Below are positions 11,717-21,211 of a stretch of DNA of 64,000 nt, in pieces. Position 1 is the first letter of the stretch. Each line of letters opens with the position of its first letter. Origin of the DNA: Corynebacterium urinipleomorphum (lineage in GTDB: Bacteria > Actinomycetota > Actinomycetes > Mycobacteriales > Mycobacteriaceae). The DNA lies in contig NZ_LT706961.1 of NCBI RefSeq assembly GCF_900155535.1, positions 1-64,000 of the forward strand, read 5' to 3'. Below the pieces are notes generated by a model. It was not told the DNA's origin, did not search any database, and was given only the letters and a program-made list of their open reading frames with translations. The position numbers were made by a program, and so were the translations under genes.

Positions 11717-12004
11717 ATGGCCAAGGATCAGCATCCAGAAAACACTCCCGGCGGAGCGTCGGTGAAGGATGGCGAGCTCTACGAACGCCTGCGCGAAGAA
11801 GGCAACTCCAAATCGAAGGCTGCCGCCATCGCCAACGCCGCCGCGAAAACCTCCCGCGAGAAGATCGGCGAGAAAGGCGGCGAATCCGGTTCCTACGACG
11901 ATTGGACCCGAGACGAGCTCTACTCTCGCGCCCAGGAGCTAGACATTCAGGGCCGTTCCGACATGACCAAGGACGAGTTAATTGAGGCGCTGCGCAATGA
12001 CTGA
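11717..12004 (+). CDS. Small Rho-N/SAP-like domain protein
   Basis: 95 residues, soluble and very charged. The N-terminal half (ELYERLREEGNSKSKAAAIANAAA) resembles the plasmid-stabilisation-like helical segment found in many small actinobacterial proteins, and the C-terminal half (WTRDELYSRAQELDIQGRSDMTKDELIEALR) has the pattern of a Rho termination factor N-terminal or SAP domain, which binds nucleic acid. Its stop overlaps the start of thiE, so the two are translated together. The function is unknown; a nucleic-acid or stress role is only inferred from the domain. Confidence 0.75.
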   Translation: MAKDQHPENTPGGASVKDGELYERLREEGNSKSKAAAIANAAAKTSREKIGEKGGESGSYDDWTRDELYSRAQELDIQGRSDMTKDELIEALRND

Positions 12005-12647
12005 TTTGGATCTCCGCTGCTACTTCGTCACCGGCGCTGGCGAACCCGACATCATCGTCGAAACTGCACGCGCCGCCGCCCAAGGAGGCGCTGGCATCAT
12101 CCAGGTGCGCAGTAAACCGATTAGCGCGCGCGACCTGTACGACTTGGGCCTGTCCGTTGTCACCGCTGTGCACGAAGTCAACCCCGACACGCGTGTGCTT
12201 ATCGACGACCGCGTCGACGTCGCCCTCGCCCTCAAACCCCACGGCGTCGCCGGTGTGCACATTGGCCAGGACGACTTGAACCCGCGCGTCGCCCGCAATC
12301 TTCTCGGCCCTGACGCAATCATCGGCCTGACTACCGGCACTTTGGAGCTGGTTGAAGCAGCCAACGACTATGCCGATGTCCTCGACTACATCGGTGCCGG
12401 CCCGTTCCGCGACACGCCCACGAAGAATTCCGGCCGCACTCCCCTGGGGCTGGAGGGCTATCCCGCACTCGTCGAGGCCTCGCAACTCCCCGTCGTCGCC
12501 ATCGGCGATGTCACTGTCGACGACACCGAGAATCTCGCCCGCACCGGCGTCGACGGCGTGGCCATCGTCCGCGGGATCATGAATGCCGACGATCCGCGCG
12601 ACTATGTTGAGCGCGTTGTGCACGGCTTCGACCGCGGCCGCAACTAA
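11997..12647 (+). CDS. thiE: Thiamine phosphate synthase ThiE
   Basis: 216 residues, TIM barrel. It joins hydroxymethylpyrimidine diphosphate and thiazole phosphate to thiamine phosphate. Diagnostic segments are IIQVRSKPISARDL (diphosphate binding), LIDDRVDVA, GVHIGQDDL, IIGLTTGT, YIGAGPFRDTPTK with the conserved TxTK-like motif, and VAIGDV. It starts inside the end of the preceding small gene and converges on the HNH gene with a 4-base overlap. No TPP riboswitch precedes it. Confidence 0.95.
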   Translation: MTDLDLRCYFVTGAGEPDIIVETARAAAQGGAGIIQVRSKPISARDLYDLGLSVVTAVHEVNPDTRVLIDDRVDVALALKPHGVAGVHIGQDDLNPRVARNLLGPDAIIGLTTGTLELVEAANDYADVLDYIGAGPFRDTPTKNSGRTPLGLEGYPALVEASQLPVVAIGDVTVDDTENLARTGVDGVAIVRGIMNADDPRDYVERVVHGFDRGRN

Positions 12648-13921
12648 CTGGCGAAGTTGTCGGACCATCCGCGGTCTTCCACCTTCCGTACCTCGTAGTC
12701 GTCGTTGCGCACCGGCAGCGAGTGGTTGTAAGAGACGTATCGGCTGCCGTCGCCGAAGTCGAACACGATCTCATTGCCCTGCCGTGTGACCTGGGCGTAG
12801 CCTTCGGTGACGAGCGAATGGCACGCGGAGCACAGCGGAATCAGGTTGTCCATGTCCGTCAGACCACCGTTCGCCCATTCCTCCATGTGATGGAACTCCA
12901 TGAACCGGGTGTGGGTACACCCCGGCATCGCACACTGGCCGCCCCACATGGCCAACAAGGACCGGATCTGGCCGTCAGTGGCAAGCCGGGATGAGCGTCC
13001 CGCGTTGATGATCATGCCGCGGTTATCCACGGTGTCGAGGCGGACCAGAGCGTTAGCAACGAGGTTCTCCAACCCCTTCGATGCAGCCCCAGCGTTGTTA
13101 GGCAGATAGGCCCGGCCGTCCACAGTCATCATCACGGCCACCTGCGCTCCCGGCGCGCGCAATGTGCTTTTCGGTTTCGATCTGACCATATTGACCATGC
13201 CCATCAGCGAGTGGACCATCGCACGTCCCGTCGGCAAGCCGAAGCCCGAGACATCCTTCCTGGCCTGCCGTTTCTCTTCTATTTCCTCCTTCGACTGCAT
13301 GAGCGCGGTCAACTTGGCCTCATCAACGATGCCGTCTTCACCGGCGAGCTCAGCCAACTCGTCTTCCGTGGCGGCGAACGCCAGATGCCCGATCTTTAGT
13401 GCTGCACAGAAGCTCTCCCCATCCACCGGGTTGAGTCGGGCCCAGAATTTCAGGTAGCCCTCCTCGTCTTTCTTCACCCTCAGGTAACAGTCCTTGATCC
13501 CGTTTTCCTCACCGGCTTTCTCCCGCCCTGCCAAGGCAGATTCGAGACCGGCGTACCCCAACTGCATGCCCATTTCCACCAGCTCAACCTCGTTCTCCGG
13601 GGTGAGGTACTTGAGCAGCAATCGCAGGGCCGAGTAACTGAGGTTCCCGGCCTCGAACATCTCTGACAGGTACGGAAAATTCTCTAACTGGCGCGCGACA
13701 TGGACGTGTTCATGAGCAGTCGATTCGGACATCCCCAGCCGCCGAATCATCCACGTCGCCGTGCTCGAAGCACCGCATTCTTCCGCGAGGTTCCGCCGGT
13801 CAAACTCGGCGATCATCTTCAGAAATCTCGCTTTCGAACGCATCAGCGACACGTATTCGGCGACTATATCTTCCGCCAAGATGACCAGATTGAGTTCTTC
13901 TTCCATTTCTAAAACTGCCAT
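12644..13921 (-). CDS. DUF222/HNH endonuclease family protein (13E12-type)
   Basis: 425 residues. The N-terminal 300 residues are helical and match the DUF222 region of the multicopy actinobacterial 13E12 family (STAHEHVHVARQLENFP and RLDTVDNRGMI are typical). The C-terminal part holds an HNH nuclease: two zinc-type cysteines in CAMPGC, the HH pair in FMEFHHMEEWANGG, the asparagine in DMDNLIPLCSACH and the last cysteine pair. The family is thought to be mobile or selfish, and its DNA target is unknown. Three copies of a 17-bp palindrome lie just upstream (14016-14190). The exact start is uncertain because two methionines are within six codons. Confidence 0.82.
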   Translation of the reverse strand: MAVLEMEEELNLVILAEDIVAEYVSLMRSKARFLKMIAEFDRRNLAEECGASSTATWMIRRLGMSESTAHEHVHVARQLENFPYLSEMFEAGNLSYSALRLLLKYLTPENEVELVEMGMQLGYAGLESALAGREKAGEENGIKDCYLRVKKDEEGYLKFWARLNPVDGESFCAALKIGHLAFAATEDELAELAGEDGIVDEAKLTALMQSKEEIEEKRQARKDVSGFGLPTGRAMVHSLMGMVNMVRSKPKSTLRAPGAQVAVMMTVDGRAYLPNNAGAASKGLENLVANALVRLDTVDNRGMIINAGRSSRLATDGQIRSLLAMWGGQCAMPGCTHTRFMEFHHMEEWANGGLTDMDNLIPLCSACHSLVTEGYAQVTRQGNEIVFDFGDGSRYVSYNHSLPVRNDDYEVRKVEDRGWSDNFAS

Positions 13922-14015
13922 TTCTCCCCCTCAAGCCGTTGTTTGATTCGATGCATGAACCATACAAAACGGCCCAGACACACTCGCTCATTCTTTCGAA
14001 CATGCCTGGTCGCAT

Positions 14016-14190
14016 ACTCCGCACTGCGGAGTCCCTGCGGTTTTGCAAAGCGCTCATCGACGCCGCGAACGGCCCACTCCGCACTGCGGAGTTCCTGCGG
14101 TTTTGCGAGGCGCTCACATGCGCCGGCTGGCGCGACACAACCGCACCTCAACGCCCCCAGACACGCGAAAAGGACTCCGCACTGCGGAGT
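14016..14190. repeat. Three copies of a palindromic repeat next to the DUF222/HNH gene
   Basis: The palindrome ACTCCGCACTGCGGAGT (8-bp arms, one central base) occurs exactly at 14016-14032, 14076-14092 and 14174-14190. Each copy is followed by YCCTGSGGTTTT. Copies 1 and 2 share a longer tail, TTTTGC-A-GCGCTCA. The spacings are 60 and 98 bases. The gap 13922-14222 holds no gene otherwise. REP-like mobile unit, nuclease target or binding site are all possible. Confidence 0.85.
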
Positions 14191-14222
14191 CCCTGGGGTT
14201 TTACGGAAGACCTGGCGGCCAG

Positions 14223-14831
14223 TCAGCACTCATCCATATCGGCGAACGCGTCCTCGACGGAGTCGTGCTCCTCGCGCGATTCTTCCCACACTTCCTTGGC
14301 GGCAGAAAGATTCACGACCGCGATGATCGCGCCGACAATGATGTCGAACCATGCGGTCGACCACACGAAAGTGAGCAGCCCAGCAACGATGATGAGAATG
14401 TTGGCCAACGCATCATTGCGTGCAGCCAGCCAGGCGCCGGTCGCAAGCGATGATCCCTCATTGCGCAGGCGCAGCAGGATGACGGCGCAGATCACGTTGA
14501 CCACCAGCGCGCCGAGTGCGACACCGGTCAGACCCTCTGGTGAGGGCGGCTCCGGGTTGATGATCTTCATCACCACCGTCACAATCGCGGCGATTGCGGG
14601 AATGAGGATCAGGGCGGCGAGGACGGAGCCGGCCGCGCGGCGTCGAGAAGCGGGCCACGCCACGGCGAAGAACACCAGCATGTTGATCGCGGTGTCCTCG
14701 AGAAAGTCCGCGGAGTCAGCAAAGAGAGACGCCGATCCGATCGCGACGGCCGCAGCGAACTCGACAAAGAAATAGCCGAAATTCAGCAGCGCCACGATCA
14801 GAACGGCGCGACGAATACGCTGTTCAGTCAT
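14223..14831 (-). CDS. Cation diffusion facilitator-like membrane protein
   Basis: 202 residues with about six transmembrane segments (near residues 9-31, 46-60, 68-88, 102-122, 138-157 and 161-178). The segment SLFADSADFLED near residue 34 corresponds to the metal-binding motif of CDF exporters, with Asp in both ligand positions and Asp or Glu where many have His. A second site is NDALAN near residue 136. The C-terminal cytoplasmic metal domain typical of larger CDF proteins is missing, leaving only an acidic tail. A metal-efflux role is likely; the metal cannot be told. Confidence 0.72.
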   Translation of the reverse strand: MTEQRIRRAVLIVALLNFGYFFVEFAAAVAIGSASLFADSADFLEDTAINMLVFFAVAWPASRRRAAGSVLAALILIPAIAAIVTVVMKIINPEPPSPEGLTGVALGALVVNVICAVILLRLRNEGSSLATGAWLAARNDALANILIIVAGLLTFVWSTAWFDIIVGAIIAVVNLSAAKEVWEESREEHDSVEDAFADMDEC

Positions 14832-14843
14832 AACCTACAGAGC

Positions 14844-15218
14844 TTAGTAGCTGCTGAATCCGTCCTCGGACAGCGAGTGCTTCTCGTCGCCGGTGATCGC
14901 CGGGTTGAACACGGAGACCAGAATCAGGTCCTCGTCCTTACCGCCGCGCAGGTAGTGGGCATCGTGCTCGTCGAGCACGTAGATGGTGCCCGGGGTGATC
15001 GGGTACACGTTGCCCTCGGTGTCCTCGACCTCGCCGGAGCCGCCGATGCAGTAGCAGGCCTCGAGGTGGTTGCGGTACTGCAGTTTGGACTCGGTACCAG
15101 CGCGGACAACGGTGTGCGCCACGGCGTAGCCCATGTTGTCCTTAGCGGTGAGCAGGCGCTCGGAGGTGCCGCCGCCCCACTCGACAGTTTCAACATCCTC
15201 ACGTGAACGGGTGAACAT
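14844..15218 (-). CDS. ectC: Ectoine synthase homologue (stand-alone EctC)
   Basis: 124 residues, a single cupin domain. The EctC signature is intact: [33 protein letters not shown] and the C-terminal [13 protein letters not shown]. The three residues described as iron ligands in EctC structures (Glu of HLEA, Tyr of GTIY and the second His of HDAH) are all present. EctC closes N-gamma-acetyl-diaminobutyrate to ectoine. No ectA or ectB is in the window, so it either uses an imported precursor, serves elsewhere, or works with distant genes. A BCCT transporter gene is 3 kb away. Confidence 0.88.
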   Translation of the reverse strand: MFTRSREDVETVEWGGGTSERLLTAKDNMGYAVAHTVVRAGTESKLQYRNHLEACYCIGGSGEVEDTEGNVYPITPGTIYVLDEHDAHYLRGGKDEDLILVSVFNPAITGDEKHSLSEDGFSSY

Positions 15219-15301
15219 ATCTAACTCCTTCAGTTCGGTAATGTGTGCCCTCCACGCTAACGAAAATTGTGTGTCCGGGTGCGGGTGTACGGTCGGAAAG
15301 C

Positions 15302-16383
15302 ATGAAGGTAGCAGTGATCGGCGGGGGCATTATCGGCTTATCGACGGCGCTTCGGCTCGCCGACGGCGGCCACTCCGTCACGGTGTACGACCCGGAGCCT
15401 GTCAGCGGTGCGACGTGGCACGCGGGCGGCATGCTCGCACCGGCAGCCGAGGTGGTGTACCAGCAGGATCCGCTGTTTCCGCTGATGATTGCTGCTGGCC
15501 AGTGGTACCCGGAACTAATCGAGCTGACTGGCAAATACACAGAGGAGCCCACCGGCTACCGCACTGAGGGCACGCTGGTGGTGGCCAAGGACCGCGCCGA
15601 CAAGACACACTTGGACGAACTGCGCGAGTACCAGGAACTCCACGGGATGACTACGGAGCGGATCACCACGCGGGAGGCAAGGAGGTTGGAGGGGGCGCTG
15701 GCGCCGTCGATAAGCGGTGCAGTGCATATTCCCGGCGACCACCAGGTCCGCCCACGGCTGTTCGCGGCGGCGCTGCAAGACGCGTGCGCGAACGCGGGGG
15801 TCGAATTCGTGGCAGAAGCTGTGAAGGACGTGGGTGAGGTCGACGCGGACCAGGTGGTGCTGGCGAACGGACTCGGCGCCCGTGAGACGACGGGCTGGTA
15901 CGACGACGAAAATCCGCTCAAGCTGCGGCCTGTGTACGGCGACATGGTGGAGCTGAGGGTGCCGGAGCACCAGCGTCCGCTGATCGAGCATGTGATCCGC
16001 GGCTTTGTGGAGGACCGGCCGATTTACCTCATTCCGCGTGAGGACGGCACCCTCACTATCGGTGCTACCTCCCGCGAGGACGACCGAGCCGAGCCACAGG
16101 CCGGCGGGGTGCTGCAACTGCTGCGCGACGCGAGCGAGGTCGTGCCCGGTATCGAGGACTCCGACCTCGTCGAGGTTCACGTCGGTGCACGCCCCGGGTC
16201 GCCGGATGACCTGCCGTACCTCGGCCGAGTCAATGACCGCGTGGTGGTCTCCACGGGCTACTTCCGTCACGGCATCCTGCTCGCGGCGATGGGCTCGAAG
16301 TGCGGGGCCGCGCTGGTCGAAGGAGCTGAACCACCCGTAGAGTTGGGGGCCTGTGATCCCCTGCGTCATTCAAGGAGGAGCTA

Positions 16384-16384
<1 letters not shown>
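15302..16384 (+). CDS. thiO: Glycine oxidase ThiO (FAD-dependent)
   Basis: 360 residues. It oxidises glycine to dehydroglycine (iminoacetate), the nitrogen donor for the thiazole ring of thiamine. The FAD-binding loop [11 protein letters not shown] is at residues 7-17, followed by the acidic end of strand 2 and, near the C terminus, [13 protein letters not shown] and [10 protein letters not shown], typical of DadA/ThiO enzymes. The start at 15302 has no good ribosome binding site, but TACGGT lies 8 bases upstream, so it may be leaderless. It overlaps thiS (TAATG) and starts the thiO-thiS-thiG operon. Confidence 0.92.
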
Positions 16385-17372
<988 letters not shown>

Positions 17373-17461
17373 TCCCTGCTATTGGGGCTGCTGGAGCTTG
17401 GGCTTCGCCGACCCGCCGCAACGGCTGCGTCCCCTGCGACTCTCATTGAAGGATCCCGATA

Positions 17462-18001
17462 ATGCGTAAATACCTGACCGCCATGCTCATGGCCGTCCTC
17501 GCCCTCGCGGGCACGGCCACCCCCGCCGCCAACGCCCAAGCCCGCCCCGGCGTGGAGTGGCCCGCCGCTTACGGAAAACTCCCCGCCCAGGCTCCGGTGG
17601 CGACGTTTTCCAACCACCAGAACACCGTCCGCTGCGGCGTCTACACCATCGGCGGGCAGGACTTTGTGAAGTGCCTGAGCTTCGTGGACACCATGCCCGG
17701 CCACCAATGCCACCGCCGCGGCCAAGTCAACTCCATGATGCTCGGCACCGGCGATGCCTGGAACTGCGCCGACCGCAACGACTTCGCTGGCGCGCCCGTG
17801 ATGGGGCCGCTGCAGTTCCGACGCATCAACAACACGCTCGTGTTCAGCGACCACGCCGGCAACTTCCTCATCGGCGACCGCCAGTTCAACCGCGCCATCC
17901 GCGTGGGCACGATCGGCGACATCTACGCCGACCGCGGCCGTGTGATCGCGTTCAATTCGCCGCTGCGCGGGTCATCGATCCCCGCTGGTTCGTCGCTCTA
18001 A
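17462..18001 (+). CDS. Secreted protein of unknown function with four cysteines
   Basis: 179 residues, beginning with a clear signal peptide ending near residue 26 (TPAANA-QA). The mature part has four cysteines (VRCG, VKCL, HQCH and WNCA), enough for two disulfides, and no transmembrane segment. It is not recognised as a known family; small exported Corynebacterium proteins with this layout exist. The gene has its own ribosome binding site (AAGGAT) 89 bases after thiG and ends against the convergent BCCT gene. No role in thiamine synthesis is suggested by the sequence. Confidence 0.8.
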   Translation: MRKYLTAMLMAVLALAGTATPAANAQARPGVEWPAAYGKLPAQAPVATFSNHQNTVRCGVYTIGGQDFVKCLSFVDTMPGHQCHRRGQVNSMMLGTGDAWNCADRNDFAGAPVMGPLQFRRINNTLVFSDHAGNFLIGDRQFNRAIRVGTIGDIYADRGRVIAFNSPLRGSSIPAGSSL

Positions 18002-18010
18002 GCCCAGCGC

Positions 18011-19795
18011 TTATTTGCGCTCGCCCTCAATCTCCACCGGCGTGCCCTCCGGCACTTCGACCTCGACCACTTCAACGACATCTTCGCCGTCCTCTTCGGC
18101 CTCGGCTTCTCCCTCGATGACGAGGGCCTCGGTAAGGCGCCATGTCTCATTGTTGTAGTCGTACTCGAGCTCGGGGCGATCTATCTCGTTGCCTTCCTCG
18201 TCGTAGCCCGGAGCGGGCTTCGCGTCGGCTTTCTCGTACTTCTCGGCGGTGTCGGTCTTCTCCCACTGGCGGGATCGGAACCGGCGCTCAGCTGCGGCGT
18301 CGTCGCTCATCGCCTTCACCAAGGAGAACATCATGATGAAGTAGACGATGAAGAACGGCAGGGCGATGATGATCACCACCTCCTGCAGCGCTTCGATGCC
18401 GGAATCGTTGATGAACAGCAGCGCTGCAGTGACCACGCCGACGGCCACCGCCCACGAGACGCGGTAGTACTTCGGTGTCGCTTCCTCTTCACCGGTGGTG
18501 AACATGTCCATCACCATGGCGGCAGAGTCGATCGAGGTGACAAAGTACAGCACGATCACGATCAGTGCGACGGTGCCGCTGACGAAATACAGCGGGTACT
18601 GGGCCAGCAGGGTGAACAGCGCCTGCGGGGTCTCACCGTCCTCGACCACGGGGCCAGTGAGCACACCCGGGTTCTCGAGCTCGACCGAGATCGCGGAGCG
18701 GCCGAAGGCGGCGAACCAAATGATGTCGAAGACCGTGGGCAGAAGAATGGTGCCGGCGATGAACTGGCGCACCGTGCGGCCGCGGGAAATGCGGGCGAAG
18801 AACATGCCCACGTACGGCGACCAACAAATCGTCCACGCCCAGTAGAACGCGGTCCAGGTGGCGTGCCAGCCCGGGTTGTCGTTGTAGGAGTCGACCCAAA
18901 ACATCAGCTCGGGCAGCGATGACGCGTAAATGCCGAAGGATTCGGTGAGGTGCTCGATGATCTTCAGGGTCGGGCCCACTGCAAACAGGAAGACGAGCAA
19001 CAGGATTGAACCGATGATGTTCAGGTTCGACAGAAACTTCACGCCCTTATCCAGGCCGGTCGCCACCGAAATGGAAGCGCAGACAGTGATGAAGATGATC
19101 ACTGCCAGCTCCACCCACGTCACCAGCGGAACACCCCAGAGAATGTTCAGGCCGGCGCTGATCTGCAGGACGCCCAAGCCGACAGAGACAGCGAGGCCGA
19201 AGACGGTACCGATGATGCCGATGGCATCGAGAAGCTTGCCGGGCCACTCGTACACCTTCGAGCCCAGCAGCGGCGCAAACATCGAGGAGTAACGGGCCGG
19301 CATCTTGCGCTTGTAGATGAAGTAGCCCATGGCCAGGCCCGGGAGTGTGAAGATCACCCACATGTGAATACCGAAGTGGTAGTAGGTGAACTCAAACGCT
19401 TGGCGGATCGCCTCGCGGCTCATTGGTTCATAATCGCCGCGCGGGGGGTTGTACGCGTGGTGCAACGGTTCAGCGGCACCCCAGAACAACAGGGTCGCGC
19501 CCATGCCGGCGGCAAAGAGCATCGAGAACCAGACGGGGAGGGAGTACTCGGGGTCATCATCGTCGTCGCCAAGCCGGTAATTGCCGTACTTGGACACGAA
19601 CAAGACAATCAGGAAGATGAACACAGTGGACACCCCGCCGATGTACAGCCAGGCGAAGTTGTCCATCATCCAGCCGGAGACATTCGAGTAAAGGTCGCGG
19701 GCACTGTCACCAAAGCCAATGGTGAGCGCCACGAAAGCGACGATGAATCCGACGGCAGAGAAGAAGATCAGCGGATCAGCGCGAAGTTTGCGCAT
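18011..19795 (-). CDS. BCCT-family osmolyte transporter
   Basis: 594 residues, about twelve transmembrane helices. The glycine motif AAGMGATLLFWGAAEPLHH and the tryptophan-rich signature TWTAFYWAWTICWSPYVGMFFARISRGR, split here across residues about 325-350, mark the betaine/choline/carnitine family. Such transporters import betaine, ectoine or related solutes using sodium or protons. The cytoplasmic C-terminal tail is long and strongly acidic (residues about 510-594, many E and V), the sort of tail that senses osmotic stress in BetP, although there the key tail is basic. Substrate (betaine, ectoine or proline) cannot be assigned from sequence. Confidence 0.9.
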   Translation of the reverse strand: MRKLRADPLIFFSAVGFIVAFVALTIGFGDSARDLYSNVSGWMMDNFAWLYIGGVSTVFIFLIVLFVSKYGNYRLGDDDDDPEYSLPVWFSMLFAAGMGATLLFWGAAEPLHHAYNPPRGDYEPMSREAIRQAFEFTYYHFGIHMWVIFTLPGLAMGYFIYKRKMPARYSSMFAPLLGSKVYEWPGKLLDAIGIIGTVFGLAVSVGLGVLQISAGLNILWGVPLVTWVELAVIIFITVCASISVATGLDKGVKFLSNLNIIGSILLLVFLFAVGPTLKIIEHLTESFGIYASSLPELMFWVDSYNDNPGWHATWTAFYWAWTICWSPYVGMFFARISRGRTVRQFIAGTILLPTVFDIIWFAAFGRSAISVELENPGVLTGPVVEDGETPQALFTLLAQYPLYFVSGTVALIVIVLYFVTSIDSAAMVMDMFTTGEEEATPKYYRVSWAVAVGVVTAALLFINDSGIEALQEVVIIIALPFFIVYFIMMFSLVKAMSDDAAAERRFRSRQWEKTDTAEKYEKADAKPAPGYDEEGNEIDRPELEYDYNNETWRLTEALVIEGEAEAEEDGEDVVEVVEVEVPEGTPVEIEGERK

Positions 19796-19860
19796 AGTAA
19801 TCGGCCCCGAATCCTTGGTGGGCTAGTGGATAATGTCCCGGAAAATTTTAGGGCATTAAG

Positions 19861-20982
19861 GTGGCGAGGGTGATCAACCTTCCCGACGAAGAACTCCGCC
19901 GCACCGCCCGCCAAATGAACCTGCCCGGCTTCGGGCCCGACCAGCAAGAGGCGCTCCACAACGCGCATGTGCTGGTCATCGGGGCGGGAGGACTCGGTTG
20001 TCCCATCATGCAGACGCTCGCGGCAACAGGCGTCGGGCACATTTCGCTTATCGACGACGACGTGGTCGACCTCACCAATATTCACCGCCAAATTCTCTTC
20101 GGGGCCTCCGATGTCGGCCGGAAGAAGAGCGAAGTGGCGGCGGAGCGGCTGCGGGAACTGCAGCCCGGCATCGAGGTGACGGCGATCGAGGGGCGCATGG
20201 ATTCCTCGAATGCCGTGGAACTCCTCGACGGCGTGGATGTGCTCATTGACGGCTCAGACACCTTCACCACGAAATTCATGGCCGCCGACGCAGCGGAGAT
20301 CACCGGCACTCCCCTGGTGTGGGGATCGGTGCTGCGGTACCGCGGCGACGTGGCGCTGTGGTGGTCCGGCCCCGGCGCGCCGGAGGACGGCGTGGGCATG
20401 CGGGACCTCTACCCCGACCAGCCCGACGCGAACTCGGTGCCCGACTGCGCCACCGCCGGCGTGCTGGGCGTGACCACAAGTGTGGTCGGCGGACTCATGG
20501 CCACCGAGGTAATCAAGTTCCTTACCGGCGTTGGTGAGGCTCCGGTGGGCACGCTTCGGATGTACGACGCGCTAACCACCCAGATCCGCAGCTTCGCAGT
20601 GCGCCGCGACCCCGGCCGAGAACTGGTCACCGCATTCGGCGATTACGACGGCACGGCATGCGCAGTGCCGGTGCACGATAACGAGGAGCTGCTGGACGCC
20701 GTTGCGACGGGCGCCGCCGTCGCCCTCGACGTGCGCGAGGAACACGAGAAAGCGCTGAAGGACATTTCAGCGGCGCGAAGCGGGCACATCCCCACCTCGC
20801 AGCTCGAGGGGAATCCCGCGATCGTGGACGAGTTCATCGACACTCTCCCCGAAGGCACCGATGTGGTGGTGTACTGCGCGTCGGGGAAGAGGTCGCAGGG
20901 GTTCGTCGATAAGCATGCTGCGCATGCGGCGGAACGCGGAATCTCGCTGACGAGCCTGCCTGGCGGCGTGAACGCGCTCTAG
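19861..20982 (+). CDS. thiF: ThiF/MoeB adenylyltransferase fused to a rhodanese domain
   Basis: 373 residues. The N-terminal E1-like domain has IGAGGLGCP (nucleotide loop), DDDVVDLTNIHRQ and a conserved cysteine in VPDCATAG. It adenylates the C terminus of ThiS (and perhaps MoaD). The last 100 residues are a rhodanese domain with active-site cysteine in YCASGKRS, supplying sulfur. The start codon is the GTG at 19861; another GTG is three codons in. It is separated from thiOSG only by the secreted-protein and BCCT genes, so the thi order is interrupted rather than scattered. Confidence 0.9.
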   Translation: MARVINLPDEELRRTARQMNLPGFGPDQQEALHNAHVLVIGAGGLGCPIMQTLAATGVGHISLIDDDVVDLTNIHRQILFGASDVGRKKSEVAAERLRELQPGIEVTAIEGRMDSSNAVELLDGVDVLIDGSDTFTTKFMAADAAEITGTPLVWGSVLRYRGDVALWWSGPGAPEDGVGMRDLYPDQPDANSVPDCATAGVLGVTTSVVGGLMATEVIKFLTGVGEAPVGTLRMYDALTTQIRSFAVRRDPGRELVTAFGDYDGTACAVPVHDNEELLDAVATGAAVALDVREEHEKALKDISAARSGHIPTSQLEGNPAIVDEFIDTLPEGTDVVVYCASGKRSQGFVDKHAAHAAERGISLTSLPGGVNAL

Positions 20983-21149
20983 CGGTTCACGCGGTTGGCC
21001 AACGTGCCCGCGAGCGACGAACAGATGGCGGAACCGACGAGCACCAAGATGGTGTAAAGAATCCCGGTGACGCCGAGCTGGCCAAGAATGAACCCGGTGA
21101 GCAGCGCGCCGACAACGGCGCCGATGATGGCGATAATCCAGCGACCCAT
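20979..21149 (-). CDS. GlsB/YeaQ/YmgE-family small membrane protein
   Basis: 56 residues: MGRWIIAIIGAVVGALLTGF, then a second helix and an end in NRVNR. Two hydrophobic helices and glycine spacing match the transglycosylase-associated (GlsB/YeaQ/YmgE) membrane proteins, often linked to stress. The ribosome binding site AAGGAG is seven bases before the ATG. The stop overlaps the convergent thiF stop by four bases. Confidence 0.78.
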   Translation of the reverse strand: MGRWIIAIIGAVVGALLTGFILGQLGVTGILYTILVLVGSAICSSLAGTLANRVNR

Positions 21150-21211
21150 AGTTTTCTCCTTTTTCGCGATAAGCGTCCACCATCGTAAGAGAAAACCGAT
21201 AGCGTTGGGGC

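Noticed and set aside
12999..13035. TTATCCACGG as a DnaA box
   Set aside because: It is a single copy inside a coding gene with no cluster of similar boxes.
14016..14190. CRISPR array
   Set aside because: Only three palindromes, unequal spacing, no cas genes.
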